Shown here one piece after another: positions 1 through 8,276 of a stretch of DNA of 64,000 nt. This DNA is from Pigmentiphaga daeguensis (GTDB taxonomy: Bacteria > Pseudomonadota > Gammaproteobacteria > Burkholderiales > Burkholderiaceae_B): NCBI RefSeq assembly GCF_039523035.1, contig NZ_BAAAEN010000007.1, positions 124,001 through 188,000 of the forward strand, given 5' to 3'. Position numbers and translations under genes: made by a program. Every line of letters starts with the position of its first letter. Position 1 is the first letter of the stretch. The notes under the pieces are model-generated. The model did not search any database. It saw nothing but the letters and a program-made list of their open reading frames with translations, and was not told where the DNA came from.

Positions 1-1
1 C

Positions 2-226
2 CTGGGCATCCTGCTGCGCGGCGAGGCCATCGCCCTCATGCCGCAGGACGCCGCCGCGCAATTCCTGGACCACGGACTGCTCAAGCGCCTGCCGCTGGCC
101 GAATTCGGCCTGTTCGGGCGCGTGGGCTATTCGGTACGGGCGAACCGGCAACTCACTCCCGCCAGCCAGCACCTGATCGAATACCTGCATCGCATCTGCG
201 ACGCCCGGCGCGCCGGCGCCTCCTGA
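2..226 (+). CDS. LysR-type transcriptional regulator, C-terminal fragment (cut by window edge)
   Basis: The reading frame is open from the first bases of the window and ends at a TGA at 224-226, so only the last 74 or so residues are visible. The segment reads like the end of a LysR effector-binding domain: a 'RGEAIALMPQ' stretch, then 'LDHGLLKRLPL' and a basic, alanine-rich tail. That matches the usual 'G.GIALLP....L..G.L..L' pattern of the family. No helix-turn-helix can be seen because the N-terminus lies outside the window. It points towards the dioxygenase operon starting at 414 and may regulate it, but this is inference. The family assignment rests on a short segment. Confidence 0.6.
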   Translation: MGILLRGEAIALMPQDAAAQFLDHGLLKRLPLAEFGLFGRVGYSVRANRQLTPASQHLIEYLHRICDARRAGAS

Positions 227-331
227 TCCTTCCTCCGGGCGCAAGGCCCGAACGCGCCATAGCCAATGTGCATACCCCGGGCGCCAACTTCTATTTCTCG
301 CCCGGCGCATGGGTCACATAGACTGCAATTA

Positions 332-344
332 GCCTACGATAGGC
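332..344. promoter_or_regulatory. Small palindrome in the leader of the nbaC operon
   Basis: GCCTA-CGA-TAGGC is a perfect inverted repeat with 5-bp arms, 70 bp before the nbaC start. It fits the size of a LysR-type half-site region, and a LysR fragment lies just upstream. It is short enough to be chance. The rest of 227-413 shows nothing recognisable. Confidence 0.25.
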
Positions 345-413
345 CACGACCGCCTCCTTCCGGCGCGGGAAGCCGCCCCGCGGGCGCAGACCTACCGACC
401 CAACGAGAGCACC

Positions 414-950
414 ATGTACAAATACGGTCTTCCGCTCAATTTCCAGAAATGGATCGACGACAACGCCCATCTGCTCAAGCCGCCGGTCGGCAACCAGCAG
501 ATCTGGCAGGACTCCGATTTCATCGTCACGGTGGTCGGCGGCCCCAACCACCGTACCGACTACCATGACGATCCGCTGGAAGAGTTCTTCTACCAGATCC
601 GCGGCAACGCCTACCTGAAGCTCTGGGTGGAAGGCAAGGAAGAACGCGTGGACCTGAAGGAAGGCGACATCTTCCTCTTGCCTCCGCACATGCGCCACTC
701 GCCCCAGCGTCCCGAGACCGGCAGCGCCTGTCTCGTCATCGAACGCCAGCGTCCCGAAGGCCTGGTGGACGGCTTCGAGTGGTACTGCCTGCATTGCGGA
801 CACCTGGTGCACCGCGTCGAAGTCCAGCTCAAGAGCATCGTGACCGACCTGCCGCCGCTGTTCGAGGCCTTCTACGCCAGCGAGGACAAGCGCCGCTGCC
901 CCTCGTGCGGCACGGTGCATCCCGGCAAGCACGTTCCGGGCACCGCATGA
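414..950 (+). CDS. nbaC: 3-hydroxyanthranilate 3,4-dioxygenase
   Basis: Cytoplasmic ring-opening dioxygenase that converts 3-hydroxyanthranilate to 2-amino-3-carboxymuconate 6-semialdehyde, as in tryptophan/kynurenine and 2-nitrobenzoate breakdown. The 178-residue length is typical of the bacterial enzyme. It is a cupin in which the iron ligands His51, Glu57 and His95 and the substrate-binding Arg47 and Glu110 are all present at the positions known from the family. A rubredoxin-like metal site is formed by Cys125, Cys128, Cys162 and Cys165. The stop overlaps the next start (ATGA), so it is translationally coupled to the hydrolase at 947. No decarboxylase (ACMSD) gene for its product is seen in the window; a possible later-step dehydrogenase lies at 28375. 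The symbol nbaC follows the 2-nitrobenzoate pathway; haaO would also be acceptable. Confidence 0.95.
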   Translation: MYKYGLPLNFQKWIDDNAHLLKPPVGNQQIWQDSDFIVTVVGGPNHRTDYHDDPLEEFFYQIRGNAYLKLWVEGKEERVDLKEGDIFLLPPHMRHSPQRPETGSACLVIERQRPEGLVDGFEWYCLHCGHLVHRVEVQLKSIVTDLPPLFEAFYASEDKRRCPSCGTVHPGKHVPGTA

Positions 951-1843
951 CGGCACGGTTCGACTTCGGCGGGGTCGAACTCACCCGCATCGTCGAGGCC
1001 GAGGGCCCGCTGCTGCGCCCCGCGGAAATCTTCCCGGACTCGACCCCCGAAGCCATCCAGGCCAACCTGGACTGGCTGGCCCCGCGGTTCTACGACCCGG
1101 CCTCCGACCGGCTGGTCATCTCCATCCAGTCCTTCCTGCTGAAAAGCCGCGGCCGCCTGATCCTGGTGGACACCTGCGTGGGCGACTGCAAGGCGCGGGT
1201 ACGCCCCGACTTCGACCGGCAGCACTGGGGCTGGCTGGATCGCCTGCAAGCGACCGGCGTGCGCCCCGAGGACGTCGACATCGTCGTCTCCACCCACCTG
1301 CACGTCGACCACGTCGGCTGGCACACGCGGCTGGTCGGCGGCGCATGGGTGCCCACCTTCCCCAACGCGCGCTATCTCTTCACCCACGAGGAATGGGCCT
1401 ATTGGAAGGAGCACGAGGGCCACCCGGGGCTCGTGCGCACCGGCGACTACGTGGGCGACTCGGTCCTGCCCGTGTTCGAAGCCGGCCTGGCCGACCTGGT
1501 CGACATGGACCACCGCATCGACGAAGCCATCCGCCTCGTTCCCGCGCCCGGGCACACGCCCGGCCACGTGGCCGTCGAGATCCAGGGCGAGCACCAGCGC
1601 GTCCTGCTGACCGGCGATGCCTTCCACCACCCGCTGCAGTGCTGCTACCCCCAGTGGAGCACGCGCTTCTGCGCCGACCCCGACCACGCCCGCCGCACCC
1701 GGCAATCGCTGCTGGAGGCCTGCGTCCGCGACGGCACGCTGGTCCTGCCAGCCCACTTCCCCGCCCCCACCGCCGGCCACATCCGCCGCGCGGCACCGGA
1801 AGACGAACACGAATTTCGTTTCGAATTCCAAAAATTACTTTAA
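947..1843 (+). CDS. Metallo-beta-lactamase-fold hydrolase
   Basis: A 298-residue metallo-beta-lactamase-fold protein. The metal-binding signature HLHVDH covers residues 117-122, followed by further ligand-like motifs 'PGHTPGH', 'TGDAFHHP' and 'PAHFP' in the usual order. No signal peptide is visible, so it is probably cytoplasmic. The ATG at 947 is chosen because it overlaps the nbaC stop by 4 bp and starts the domain; upstream in-frame codons lie inside nbaC. The layout is like that of AHL-lactonase-type hydrolases, but its place in a 3-hydroxyanthranilate dioxygenase operon suggests it acts on a lactone, ester or amide in that pathway. The substrate cannot be read from the sequence. Confidence 0.85.
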   Translation: MTARFDFGGVELTRIVEAEGPLLRPAEIFPDSTPEAIQANLDWLAPRFYDPASDRLVISIQSFLLKSRGRLILVDTCVGDCKARVRPDFDRQHWGWLDRLQATGVRPEDVDIVVSTHLHVDHVGWHTRLVGGAWVPTFPNARYLFTHEEWAYWKEHEGHPGLVRTGDYVGDSVLPVFEAGLADLVDMDHRIDEAIRLVPAPGHTPGHVAVEIQGEHQRVLLTGDAFHHPLQCCYPQWSTRFCADPDHARRTRQSLLEACVRDGTLVLPAHFPAPTAGHIRRAAPEDEHEFRFEFQKLL

Positions 1844-1872
1844 ACTTAAAACGTAAGTCCAAGGAACCGCCT

Positions 1873-3048
1873 ATGACTTTGCAGCGCCCGGTCCCGGCCC
1901 TGGTGGCCAGCCTTTGCCTCGCGTTCGGCGTCACCGCCGCCGCGCACGCCGACATCAAGATCGGCTTCCTGGCCACGATGTCCGGACCCGGCGGCACGCT
2001 GGGCCAGGACCAGTACGACGGTTTCATGCTGGGCGTGGAAGCCGCCGGCGGCAAACTGGGCGGGCAGGCAGTCAAGATCATCCAGGAAGACGACCAGCTC
2101 AAGCCCGAGGTGGGCCGCCAGGCCGCCAAGAAGCTGATCGAGCGCGACCGCGTGCAGCTCATCACCGGCCTGAGCTTCTCGAACGTGCTGATGGCGGTCT
2201 ATCGCGACGTCATCAACAGCGGCACCTTCCTGCTGGTGAACAACGCCGGCCCCAGCCAGATCGCCGGTTCGATGTGCTCGCCGCTGTATTTCTCCACGTC
2301 CTGGCAGAACGACCAGCAGCACGAGGCCATGGGCAAGTACGCCCAGCAGAAAGGCTACAAGCGCGTCGCCCTGATGGCGCCGAACTACCAGGCCGGCCGC
2401 GAGGCGCTGACGGGCTTCAAGCGCTACTTCAAGGGCGAAGTCCTGAGCGAGACCTACACCCAGGTCAACCAGCCCGACTACTCGGTGGAAATCACCCAGC
2501 TGCGCACCGCCAGCCCCGACGCCGTGTTCATCTTCTATCCCGGCGGCATGGGCGTGAATTTCGTCAAGCAATACCACCAGGCCGGCCTGCTGGGCAAGGT
2601 CCCGCTGCTGTCGGGTTCCACGGTGGACGGCACGACCCTGCCGGCGCTGCAGGACCTGGCGCTGGGCGTGATGTCGGGCGGGCCATGGTCGCCCGACCTG
2701 CCCAATGCGGCCAACCGCAGCTTCGTCGAGCAGTTCCGCAAGAAATACGGGCGCATCCCCTCGCACTACGCGGCCTATGGCTACGACTCCGCGCAGGCCC
2801 TGAATGCCGCGCTCAAGGCCACCGGCGGCCGCCTGGACGACAAGAAAGCCTTCGAACAGGCAATGGTCAAGGCGAATTTCCCCTCAGTGCGGGGCAACTT
2901 CAAATTTAACAATAATCACTTCCCCGTATCGAACTACTACGCATTCGAAGTGGTGCGCGACCCCGCGGGCGGCGTGACGCTGGCCACGCGGGAAACCGTG
3001 TTCCCGGACCACCAGGACCCCTACCATGGGGAATGCAAGCTGAAATAA
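1873..3048 (+). CDS. Branched-chain amino acid-type ABC transporter substrate-binding protein (first of a tandem pair)
   Basis: A 391-residue periplasmic binding protein of the LIV family. The N-terminus is a Sec signal peptide ending near 'AAAHA', followed by the mature start 'DIKIGFLATMSGPGG'. The start ATG is preceded by AAGGAA with a 6-nt gap. It shares 'LGQDQYDGFML', 'NYQAG....GFKR' and 'FYPGGMGVNFVKQ' with the genes at 3140 and 26974, so all three are close paralogues. No permease or ATPase lies beside it, so it may feed the LivHMGF set at 23.2-26.7 kb or a transporter elsewhere. Its position behind nbaC suggests an aromatic acid ligand; that is inference. Confidence 0.9.
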   Translation: MTLQRPVPALVASLCLAFGVTAAAHADIKIGFLATMSGPGGTLGQDQYDGFMLGVEAAGGKLGGQAVKIIQEDDQLKPEVGRQAAKKLIERDRVQLITGLSFSNVLMAVYRDVINSGTFLLVNNAGPSQIAGSMCSPLYFSTSWQNDQQHEAMGKYAQQKGYKRVALMAPNYQAGREALTGFKRYFKGEVLSETYTQVNQPDYSVEITQLRTASPDAVFIFYPGGMGVNFVKQYHQAGLLGKVPLLSGSTVDGTTLPALQDLALGVMSGGPWSPDLPNAANRSFVEQFRKKYGRIPSHYAAYGYDSAQALNAALKATGGRLDDKKAFEQAMVKANFPSVRGNFKFNNNHFPVSNYYAFEVVRDPAGGVTLATRETVFPDHQDPYHGECKLK

Positions 3049-3139
3049 CCGTCCGGCACCGGCGTCGCGCCGCCGACCGCAGTATCCCGGGGGCCGGGCA
3101 TCCGGCCTCATCCACCCCGCAGGCAAGCCAGGAGTCCGC

Positions 3140-4306
3140 ATGAAAACCGCCAAACTGATAGCCATCGCATCGATACTGCAAGCGGCCTTCGCCGCCCCCT
3201 CCTTCGCCGCCGTCAAGATCGGCTTCGTCTCCACGCTGTCCGGTCCGGGTTCGGTGCTGGGGCAGGACCAGTACGACGGCTTCATGCTGGCCGTGGAACA
3301 GGGCCAGGGCAAGCTGGGCGGGGTCGACGTCCAGGTCCTGAAGGAAGACGACCAGATGAAGCCCGAGGTCGGCCTGCAGGTCGTGCGCCAGTTGCTCGAG
3401 CGCGAGAAGGTCCCCCTCATCACCGGCCTGATCTACTCGAACGTCATGATGGCGGTCCACCGTCCCATCACCAGCGCGGAGGTCTTCCTGGTCGGCTCGA
3501 ACGCCGGCCCCACCCCGATCACGGGCAAGGGCTGCTCGCCCTACTTCTTCTCCACCTCGTGGAACAACGACCAGTTGCACGAGGCCGGCGGCGAGCTCGC
3601 CAACAAGATGGGCATCAAGAAGATCCAGTTGCTGGCCGCCAACTACCAGGCCGGCAAGGACGCCATGGAAGGGTTCAAGCGAACCTTCAAGGGCCAGGTG
3701 GTGGGCGAGACCTTCACCCAGGTCAACCAGCCCGACTACTCGGTCGAGATCTCCGCCCTGGCCTCCAGCAAGCCCGAGGCCATCTACACCTTCTATCCGG
3801 GCAGCATGGGCGTGAACTTCGTCAAGCAGTACCGGCAGGCCGGCATGTTCGACAAGGTCCGCATGCTGTCGACCTCGACCATCGACGGCTCCACCCTGCC
3901 CGCCCTGCAGGACGCCGCGCTGAGCGCGGTCACGGCCGCTCCGTATTCGCCCGACCTCGACAATCCGGCCAACAAGAAATTCGCCGAGGCCTTCCGCAAG
4001 AAGTACAACCGCGAACCCTCGATGTATGCGGCGCAATCCTACGACGCCGCCAGCCTGATCGCCTCGGCCCTGGCCAAGACCAAGGGCAACGTGTCCGACA
4101 AGGCCGCGTTCCGCGCGGCGCTGCGGGAAGCCAAGTTCGATTCCGTGCGCGGCTCCTTCGCGTTCAACACCAACCAGTTCCCGATCGCGCCGTTCTACCG
4201 GGTCGACGTGGCCAAGGACGCCAACGGCAAGCCGGCGTTCGTGACCAAGGGGGTGATCTACGAGCACAGCAAGGACTCGTATGCGGGCGAATGCCAGATG
4301 AAGTGA
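3140..4306 (+). CDS. Branched-chain amino acid-type ABC transporter substrate-binding protein (second of the pair)
   Basis: A 388-residue LIV-family periplasmic binding protein. It has a clear signal peptide (lysines at residues 3 and 6, hydrophobic core, cleavage near 'PSFA-AVKIGF') and a good ribosome site AGGAG six nucleotides before the ATG. It is a close paralogue of the preceding gene, sharing the 'GQDQYDGFMLAVE' region, 'NYQAGKDAMEGFKR' and 'TFTQVNQPDYSVEI' almost residue for residue, so the pair looks like a tandem duplication. A 91-bp gap separates the two genes and a hairpin follows this one. Two binding proteins side by side would widen the range of related substrates. The ligand is unknown. 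Confidence 0.9.
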   Translation: MKTAKLIAIASILQAAFAAPSFAAVKIGFVSTLSGPGSVLGQDQYDGFMLAVEQGQGKLGGVDVQVLKEDDQMKPEVGLQVVRQLLEREKVPLITGLIYSNVMMAVHRPITSAEVFLVGSNAGPTPITGKGCSPYFFSTSWNNDQLHEAGGELANKMGIKKIQLLAANYQAGKDAMEGFKRTFKGQVVGETFTQVNQPDYSVEISALASSKPEAIYTFYPGSMGVNFVKQYRQAGMFDKVRMLSTSTIDGSTLPALQDAALSAVTAAPYSPDLDNPANKKFAEAFRKKYNREPSMYAAQSYDAASLIASALAKTKGNVSDKAAFRAALREAKFDSVRGSFAFNTNQFPIAPFYRVDVAKDANGKPAFVTKGVIYEHSKDSYAGECQMK

Positions 4307-4310
4307 CGTG

Positions 4311-4338
4311 TGAATGGGGGCCTCAGGGGCCCCATTCA
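4311..4338 (+). terminator. Hairpin terminator after the nbaC operon
   Basis: An almost perfect inverted repeat, with outer arms TGAATGGGG and CCCCATTCA, begins 4 bases after the stop of the second binding protein. There is no T-run after it, so it may be an mRNA 3' stabiliser or a factor-assisted terminator. Confidence 0.55.
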
Positions 4339-4384
4339 TGAGCATGTCCGCGTGCCGGCAATGCGAATGGCCGATTGAGCTATC

Positions 4385-5428
4385 ATGCGCGGGCAAGCTT
4401 CGACTTCCGGCACCGTGCAGACTTCCTCCATTCCTCGGGAAAACACCGCGTTATTGACATCTCTGGCCATCGGCGATTCGCTGCTGCTGATGATCGTCGC
4501 CCAGAACCTGAGACGGCACGGGATTGCGGTCACGGTCTTCGGGCCACATATCCACCGGCTACGCGCCTGGTTTCCCGGTTTCGATATTCGCGAAGAGTTG
4601 CCTGGTGATGCAGCGGAATGCCCGGCGGAATTCCGGACCGTCATCCAATTGCACGAACCGGGCACGGATGCGCCGCAGCGGCGCATCGTGGCGCTGGAAA
4701 ATCTACGCAGGCTGAAGGTACCGGCCTCGCTGGCCCAAAGGCTGGCCAACTTCAGCCGTGATTCGTTGGGCCTGCCCCAGGCTGACAAATACAACGGCCT
4801 TGTCCCGCCTCCCGGACTCGTCTACCGCAAGCATGCCTCCCGTGTCGCCATCCATCCCATGGCCAGCACTCCCGACAAGCGCTGGCTGGCGTCCCGCTTC
4901 GTCGCTCTGGCCGTTCGGCTCAAGCGCCGGGGCCTGGACCCGCAATTCATCGTAGGTCCCTCCGAGCGGCCGCAGTGGGAGCACGTCCAGGAACTGGGTA
5001 TAGGCCTGCCCCGGCTTGGCGCGCTGGAGAATGTCACCGCCTGGCTGTTCGAGTCGGGATGGTTCATCGGCAACGATTCCGGCATCGGCCACCTGGCCTC
5101 GAATCTGCATGTTCCTGCGTTGTCGCTGTTCATGCGCCGGGGAAGCGCCCGGACATGGCGCCCCGACTGGGGCCCCGGTCGCATTCTGATCGGCAGCGAC
5201 GGCATTCCCATGGGCAAGCTCAAAGAAAAGCTCTGGAAATACGCGCTGACGTCAGGACGAGTGGAGCGTGCCTTCAACCAGTTGCAGTCGCAGGTTTCCG
5301 CGAAACAGACCGATCTCCCCTGGGACAAGGCCCAAGAAAACACGGCCCGGCCCAGCGGAAACGCGACTCGCGCCATCATGCCCCCAGCCAGGTTCCTGCC
5401 GGCTCCGGCCGACGATACGGAATCCTGA
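4385..5428 (+). CDS. Glycosyltransferase family 9 (heptosyltransferase-like)
   Basis: A 347-residue GT9-family protein, the family that holds the ADP-heptose:LPS heptosyltransferases. The family hallmark is seen late in the protein in 'WFIGNDSGIGHLASNL', the nucleotide-sugar site. The N-terminal half has the alternating hydrophobic pattern of a GT-B fold with 'LTSLAIGDSLLLMIVAQNLRR', which replaces the usual 'GD.....P....L' motif. The ATG at 4385 gives a somewhat long leader of about 25 residues, and the true start could be a little further in. The C-terminal 50 residues are polar and look unstructured. It converges on msbA with a 1-bp gap. It probably adds a sugar to the LPS core; donor and acceptor cannot be read from the sequence. 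Confidence 0.75.
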   Translation: MRGQASTSGTVQTSSIPRENTALLTSLAIGDSLLLMIVAQNLRRHGIAVTVFGPHIHRLRAWFPGFDIREELPGDAAECPAEFRTVIQLHEPGTDAPQRRIVALENLRRLKVPASLAQRLANFSRDSLGLPQADKYNGLVPPPGLVYRKHASRVAIHPMASTPDKRWLASRFVALAVRLKRRGLDPQFIVGPSERPQWEHVQELGIGLPRLGALENVTAWLFESGWFIGNDSGIGHLASNLHVPALSLFMRRGSARTWRPDWGPGRILIGSDGIPMGKLKEKLWKYALTSGRVERAFNQLQSQVSAKQTDLPWDKAQENTARPSGNATRAIMPPARFLPAPADDTES

Positions 5429-5429
5429 T

Positions 5430-7181
5430 TCAGGCCGTCTCACTGAACTGCATCTTGTAGAGCGCGGCGTACAGCCCGCCGGCCGCCAGCAGATCCGAGT
5501 GCCCGCCTTGTTCCACGATACGGCCCTTGTCCAGCACGACAATGCGATCGGCATTCTGCACAGTCGACAACCGGTGGGCGATGACCAGGGTGGTGCGGCC
5601 TTTCATGAGCCGTTCCAGCGAAGCCTGCACCTGCCGCTCGGATTCGTTGTCCAGGGCCGAGGTGGCCTCGTCCAGGATCAGGATGGGCGCATCCTTGATC
5701 AGCGCGCGGGCAATGGCCAGGCGCTGCCGCTGTCCGCCCGATAGCCTGGCGGCGTTCTCCCCTACCCTGCTATGCATGCCTTGCGGCAGGGAATCGACGA
5801 ACTCCAACAGATTCGCATCGGCCAGGGCCTGCCGAATGATCTGCTCGGAGGGTTCGCTGCGGGCGCCGTAGCTGACATTCGCAGCGATGGTCTCGTCGAA
5901 CAGCACCACGTCCTGGCTGACCAGCGAAATCGCGTCGCGCAAGCTGGTCAATGTCAGCTCCTCGATCGGCACCCCGTCCACCCGTATCAAGCCCGAAGAT
6001 GGCAGCGCAAAGCGCGGCAGCATCGATACCAAGGTCGTCTTGCCGCTCCCTGACCGGCCGATGAATGCCACTGTCTGCCCCGGTTCCACCTTGAACGAAA
6101 TATCGGCCAAGGTATCCCGGGCAGCCTCGGGAAACCTATGCGACACGTTCTCGAACTCAATGCGGCCGCGCACCGGCTGGGCCAAGGTGCGCGTACCGGC
6201 ATCCGGCTCGGGCATCTCGTCCACCAGGGCGAATACACTCTCGGCCGCCACCAGCATGCGTTGCATGGGGCTGGCGACATTGGCCAGCCGCTTGAGCGGA
6301 TCCAGTATCTGCAGCATGGCCGTCACGAAAGCGGCGAAACCTCCTACCGTGATCTGGTTGGCACCCGACTGCCCCAGCGCGGTCGCTACCACGATGGCCA
6401 AGGCAACCGCGGAAATGGCTTGAGTGATGGGCGCCGACGCCGCCGTGGCCACGGCATTGCGCATGGCAAAACGGCGCAACCGGCTATTGACCTGGAGGAA
6501 CCGGGCCTCTTCGTGCTCGTAGCCGCTGAACAACTTGATCACCCTCTGCCCGTCAATGGCTTCGCTGACAATGCGGGTCAACTCGCCATTCATGGCGATG
6601 GTCTCGCGGTTGATCCTGCGGATGCGGCGGGAGATGGCCCGCATGATGAAGGTGGACAAGGGAAAAGCCACCAGCGCGATCAGCGTGAGCTGCCAGGACA
6701 GATACAACAGCACGCAAACCAGCGACACCACGATCAGCGTCTCGCGCACCAGCACGGTGATGACTTCGGTGGCCAACTGCATCACGCCCGCTGCATCCAC
6801 CACGAAGCGGTTGAGCAACAACGACGACCCCATGCGCTTGAAATAGGTATCGGGCAGGCGCAACAGGCGATCGAACATTTCCCCGCGCAGGTCCGCCAGC
6901 ACATGGTTGGCCGACCACGCCAGGAGGTAGTCACTCAGGAAGTTCAATACACCGCGGACCAGGAAAATACCGACGATGGCCAGCGGGATCTTCCAGACAT
7001 AGTCCGGATTCTGACCATTGAAACCGCCGTCCAGCAGCGGCTTCATCAGCATCGCCAGGACAGGCTGCGATGCCGCCACCCCTGTCAGGAACAACATGCC
7101 GAGCGCGAGCGCTTTCCAATACTTCAGGACCCGCGTATAGACGCGGCGCCACAAATCGGCTTTGACGGGATGGGAGTTCAC
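5430..7181 (-). CDS. msbA: Lipid A export ABC transporter, ATP-binding/permease protein MsbA
   Basis: Inner-membrane half-transporter that flips lipid A-core from the inner to the outer leaflet using ATP and works as a homodimer. A hydrophobic six-helix domain (residues about 20-310) is followed by the nucleotide-binding domain with Walker A 'GRSGSGKTT', signature 'LSGGQRQRLAIARAL' and Walker B 'ILILDEATSALD', and a switch His in 'VIAHRLSTV'. I chose the GTG at 7181, which gives 583 residues, practically the E. coli length of 582. Longer in-frame starts would add an arginine-rich segment that overlaps the divergent gene at 7311. Its setting among LPS core genes fits the role. Confidence 0.93.
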   Translation of the reverse strand: MNSHPVKADLWRRVYTRVLKYWKALALGMLFLTGVAASQPVLAMLMKPLLDGGFNGQNPDYVWKIPLAIVGIFLVRGVLNFLSDYLLAWSANHVLADLRGEMFDRLLRLPDTYFKRMGSSLLLNRFVVDAAGVMQLATEVITVLVRETLIVVSLVCVLLYLSWQLTLIALVAFPLSTFIMRAISRRIRRINRETIAMNGELTRIVSEAIDGQRVIKLFSGYEHEEARFLQVNSRLRRFAMRNAVATAASAPITQAISAVALAIVVATALGQSGANQITVGGFAAFVTAMLQILDPLKRLANVASPMQRMLVAAESVFALVDEMPEPDAGTRTLAQPVRGRIEFENVSHRFPEAARDTLADISFKVEPGQTVAFIGRSGSGKTTLVSMLPRFALPSSGLIRVDGVPIEELTLTSLRDAISLVSQDVVLFDETIAANVSYGARSEPSEQIIRQALADANLLEFVDSLPQGMHSRVGENAARLSGGQRQRLAIARALIKDAPILILDEATSALDNESERQVQASLERLMKGRTTLVIAHRLSTVQNADRIVVLDKGRIVEQGGHSDLLAAGGLYAALYKMQFSETA

Positions 7182-7310
7182 GAGGGAGTTTTCCGGAGCC
7201 AGACCGAATGCCGCTTCGACCTTCCCGCGGCGGCAGGCCCGCTTACAATACGAAGCTTCACATTGTACGCGCAGGCGGCCATCCGCCGGACTGCCCGCCC
7301 CTGCCTCTTG

Positions 7311-8276
7311 ATGCCACGCGCCGACTCCATCTACGTACGCCTGCCTAACTGGGTGGGCGATGCCTGCATGTGCCTGCCCGCCCTCGAGTTGCTGCGGCGG
7401 GAAGGCCACCCGCTGGTGCTTTGCGGACGCGCCTGGGCCCAGGACCTGTTCTCCGGACTGACGGGCCATGATGGATTCATCGCGCTGGGCCGCTCGTTCG
7501 GCGAAAACAGGCAGACGCTGCGCCGCTCGCTGGCCGGTCACGGCTCGGTGCGTGGCCTGATATTCCCCAATTCACTGTCCAGCGCCGCACTGTTTCGCCT
7601 GGCCGGCATCCGATCCGCCGGCTATCGCGGCGATGGCCGGTCGCTGCTGCTGAGCTGGGCATTGCCCAAGCCGCATGGCCTGCACGAGGTGGAGGTGTTC
7701 TACCGGCTGGCCTACGAGACGCTACGGCGCTGGCAGCCCGGTCCGGCCAGCCGGCCTCCAGAGCCCGGCAAGCGCCTCGCGCTGCCCCTGACGGCGGCCC
7801 ACCACGAACACGCCACGCAAACATTGGCGCAGGCAGGCATCACGGGCCCCTTCGTCCTGCTGGCGCCCATCGCCGCCGGGCTGCACCACGGCCGGCCCAA
7901 GGCATGGCCGGGGTTCGGCGCCCTGGCCGAGGCGCTCGGGCAACGCGGATGGACTTGCGCGATCTGTCCGCCCCCGCACGAGGTGGCCGTCTCGCGCGCG
8001 GCCGTCCCGTCCGCCACGGTACTGCCGCCGCTGTCCCTGGGTGCCTTTGCCGCCCTGACCACGCACGCTGCCGCGGTGGTATGCAACGACTCGGGTACGT
8101 CGCATGTTGCCGCCGCCGCGGGCGCCCGCCAAGTCACCCTATTCGGCGTCACTCGCCGGGAGCGCACCGGCCCATGGTCGCCCGATGCAGTCTGCCTGGG
8201 CGCCGAGGGGCAATGGCCGGCCGTGCCCGAAGTCGTCGCCGCCGTCGAACGGCTGGCCCAAGGGGACACCGAATGA
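7311..8276 (+). CDS. LPS heptosyltransferase (GT9, WaaF/WaaC-like)
   Basis: A 321-residue GT-B glycosyltransferase of family 9. The N-terminus 'IYVRLPNWVGDACMCLPAL' is the typical heptosyltransferase 'NWVGD....PAL' motif, and 'VVCNDSGTSHVAAAAG' is the matching donor-site motif near residue 265. It would transfer heptose from ADP-heptose to the inner LPS core on the cytoplasmic side of the inner membrane. It is divergent from msbA across about 130 bp, where a TACAAT -10-like hexamer lies near 7245. The stop overlaps the next start by 4 bp (ATGA), making the first gene of a coupled three-gene set. WaaF is the closest guess, but family members are hard to tell apart by eye. Confidence 0.88.
   Translation: MPRADSIYVRLPNWVGDACMCLPALELLRREGHPLVLCGRAWAQDLFSGLTGHDGFIALGRSFGENRQTLRRSLAGHGSVRGLIFPNSLSSAALFRLAGIRSAGYRGDGRSLLLSWALPKPHGLHEVEVFYRLAYETLRRWQPGPASRPPEPGKRLALPLTAAHHEHATQTLAQAGITGPFVLLAPIAAGLHHGRPKAWPGFGALAEALGQRGWTCAICPPPHEVAVSRAAVPSATVLPPLSLGAFAALTTHAAAVVCNDSGTSHVAAAAGARQVTLFGVTRRERTGPWSPDAVCLGAEGQWPAVPEVVAAVERLAQGDTE

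Noticed and set aside
6138..7310. Long upstream extension of the WaaF-like frame
   Set aside because: The extension is antisense to msbA and has no family similarity; the heptosyltransferase motif begins right after the ATG at 7311.
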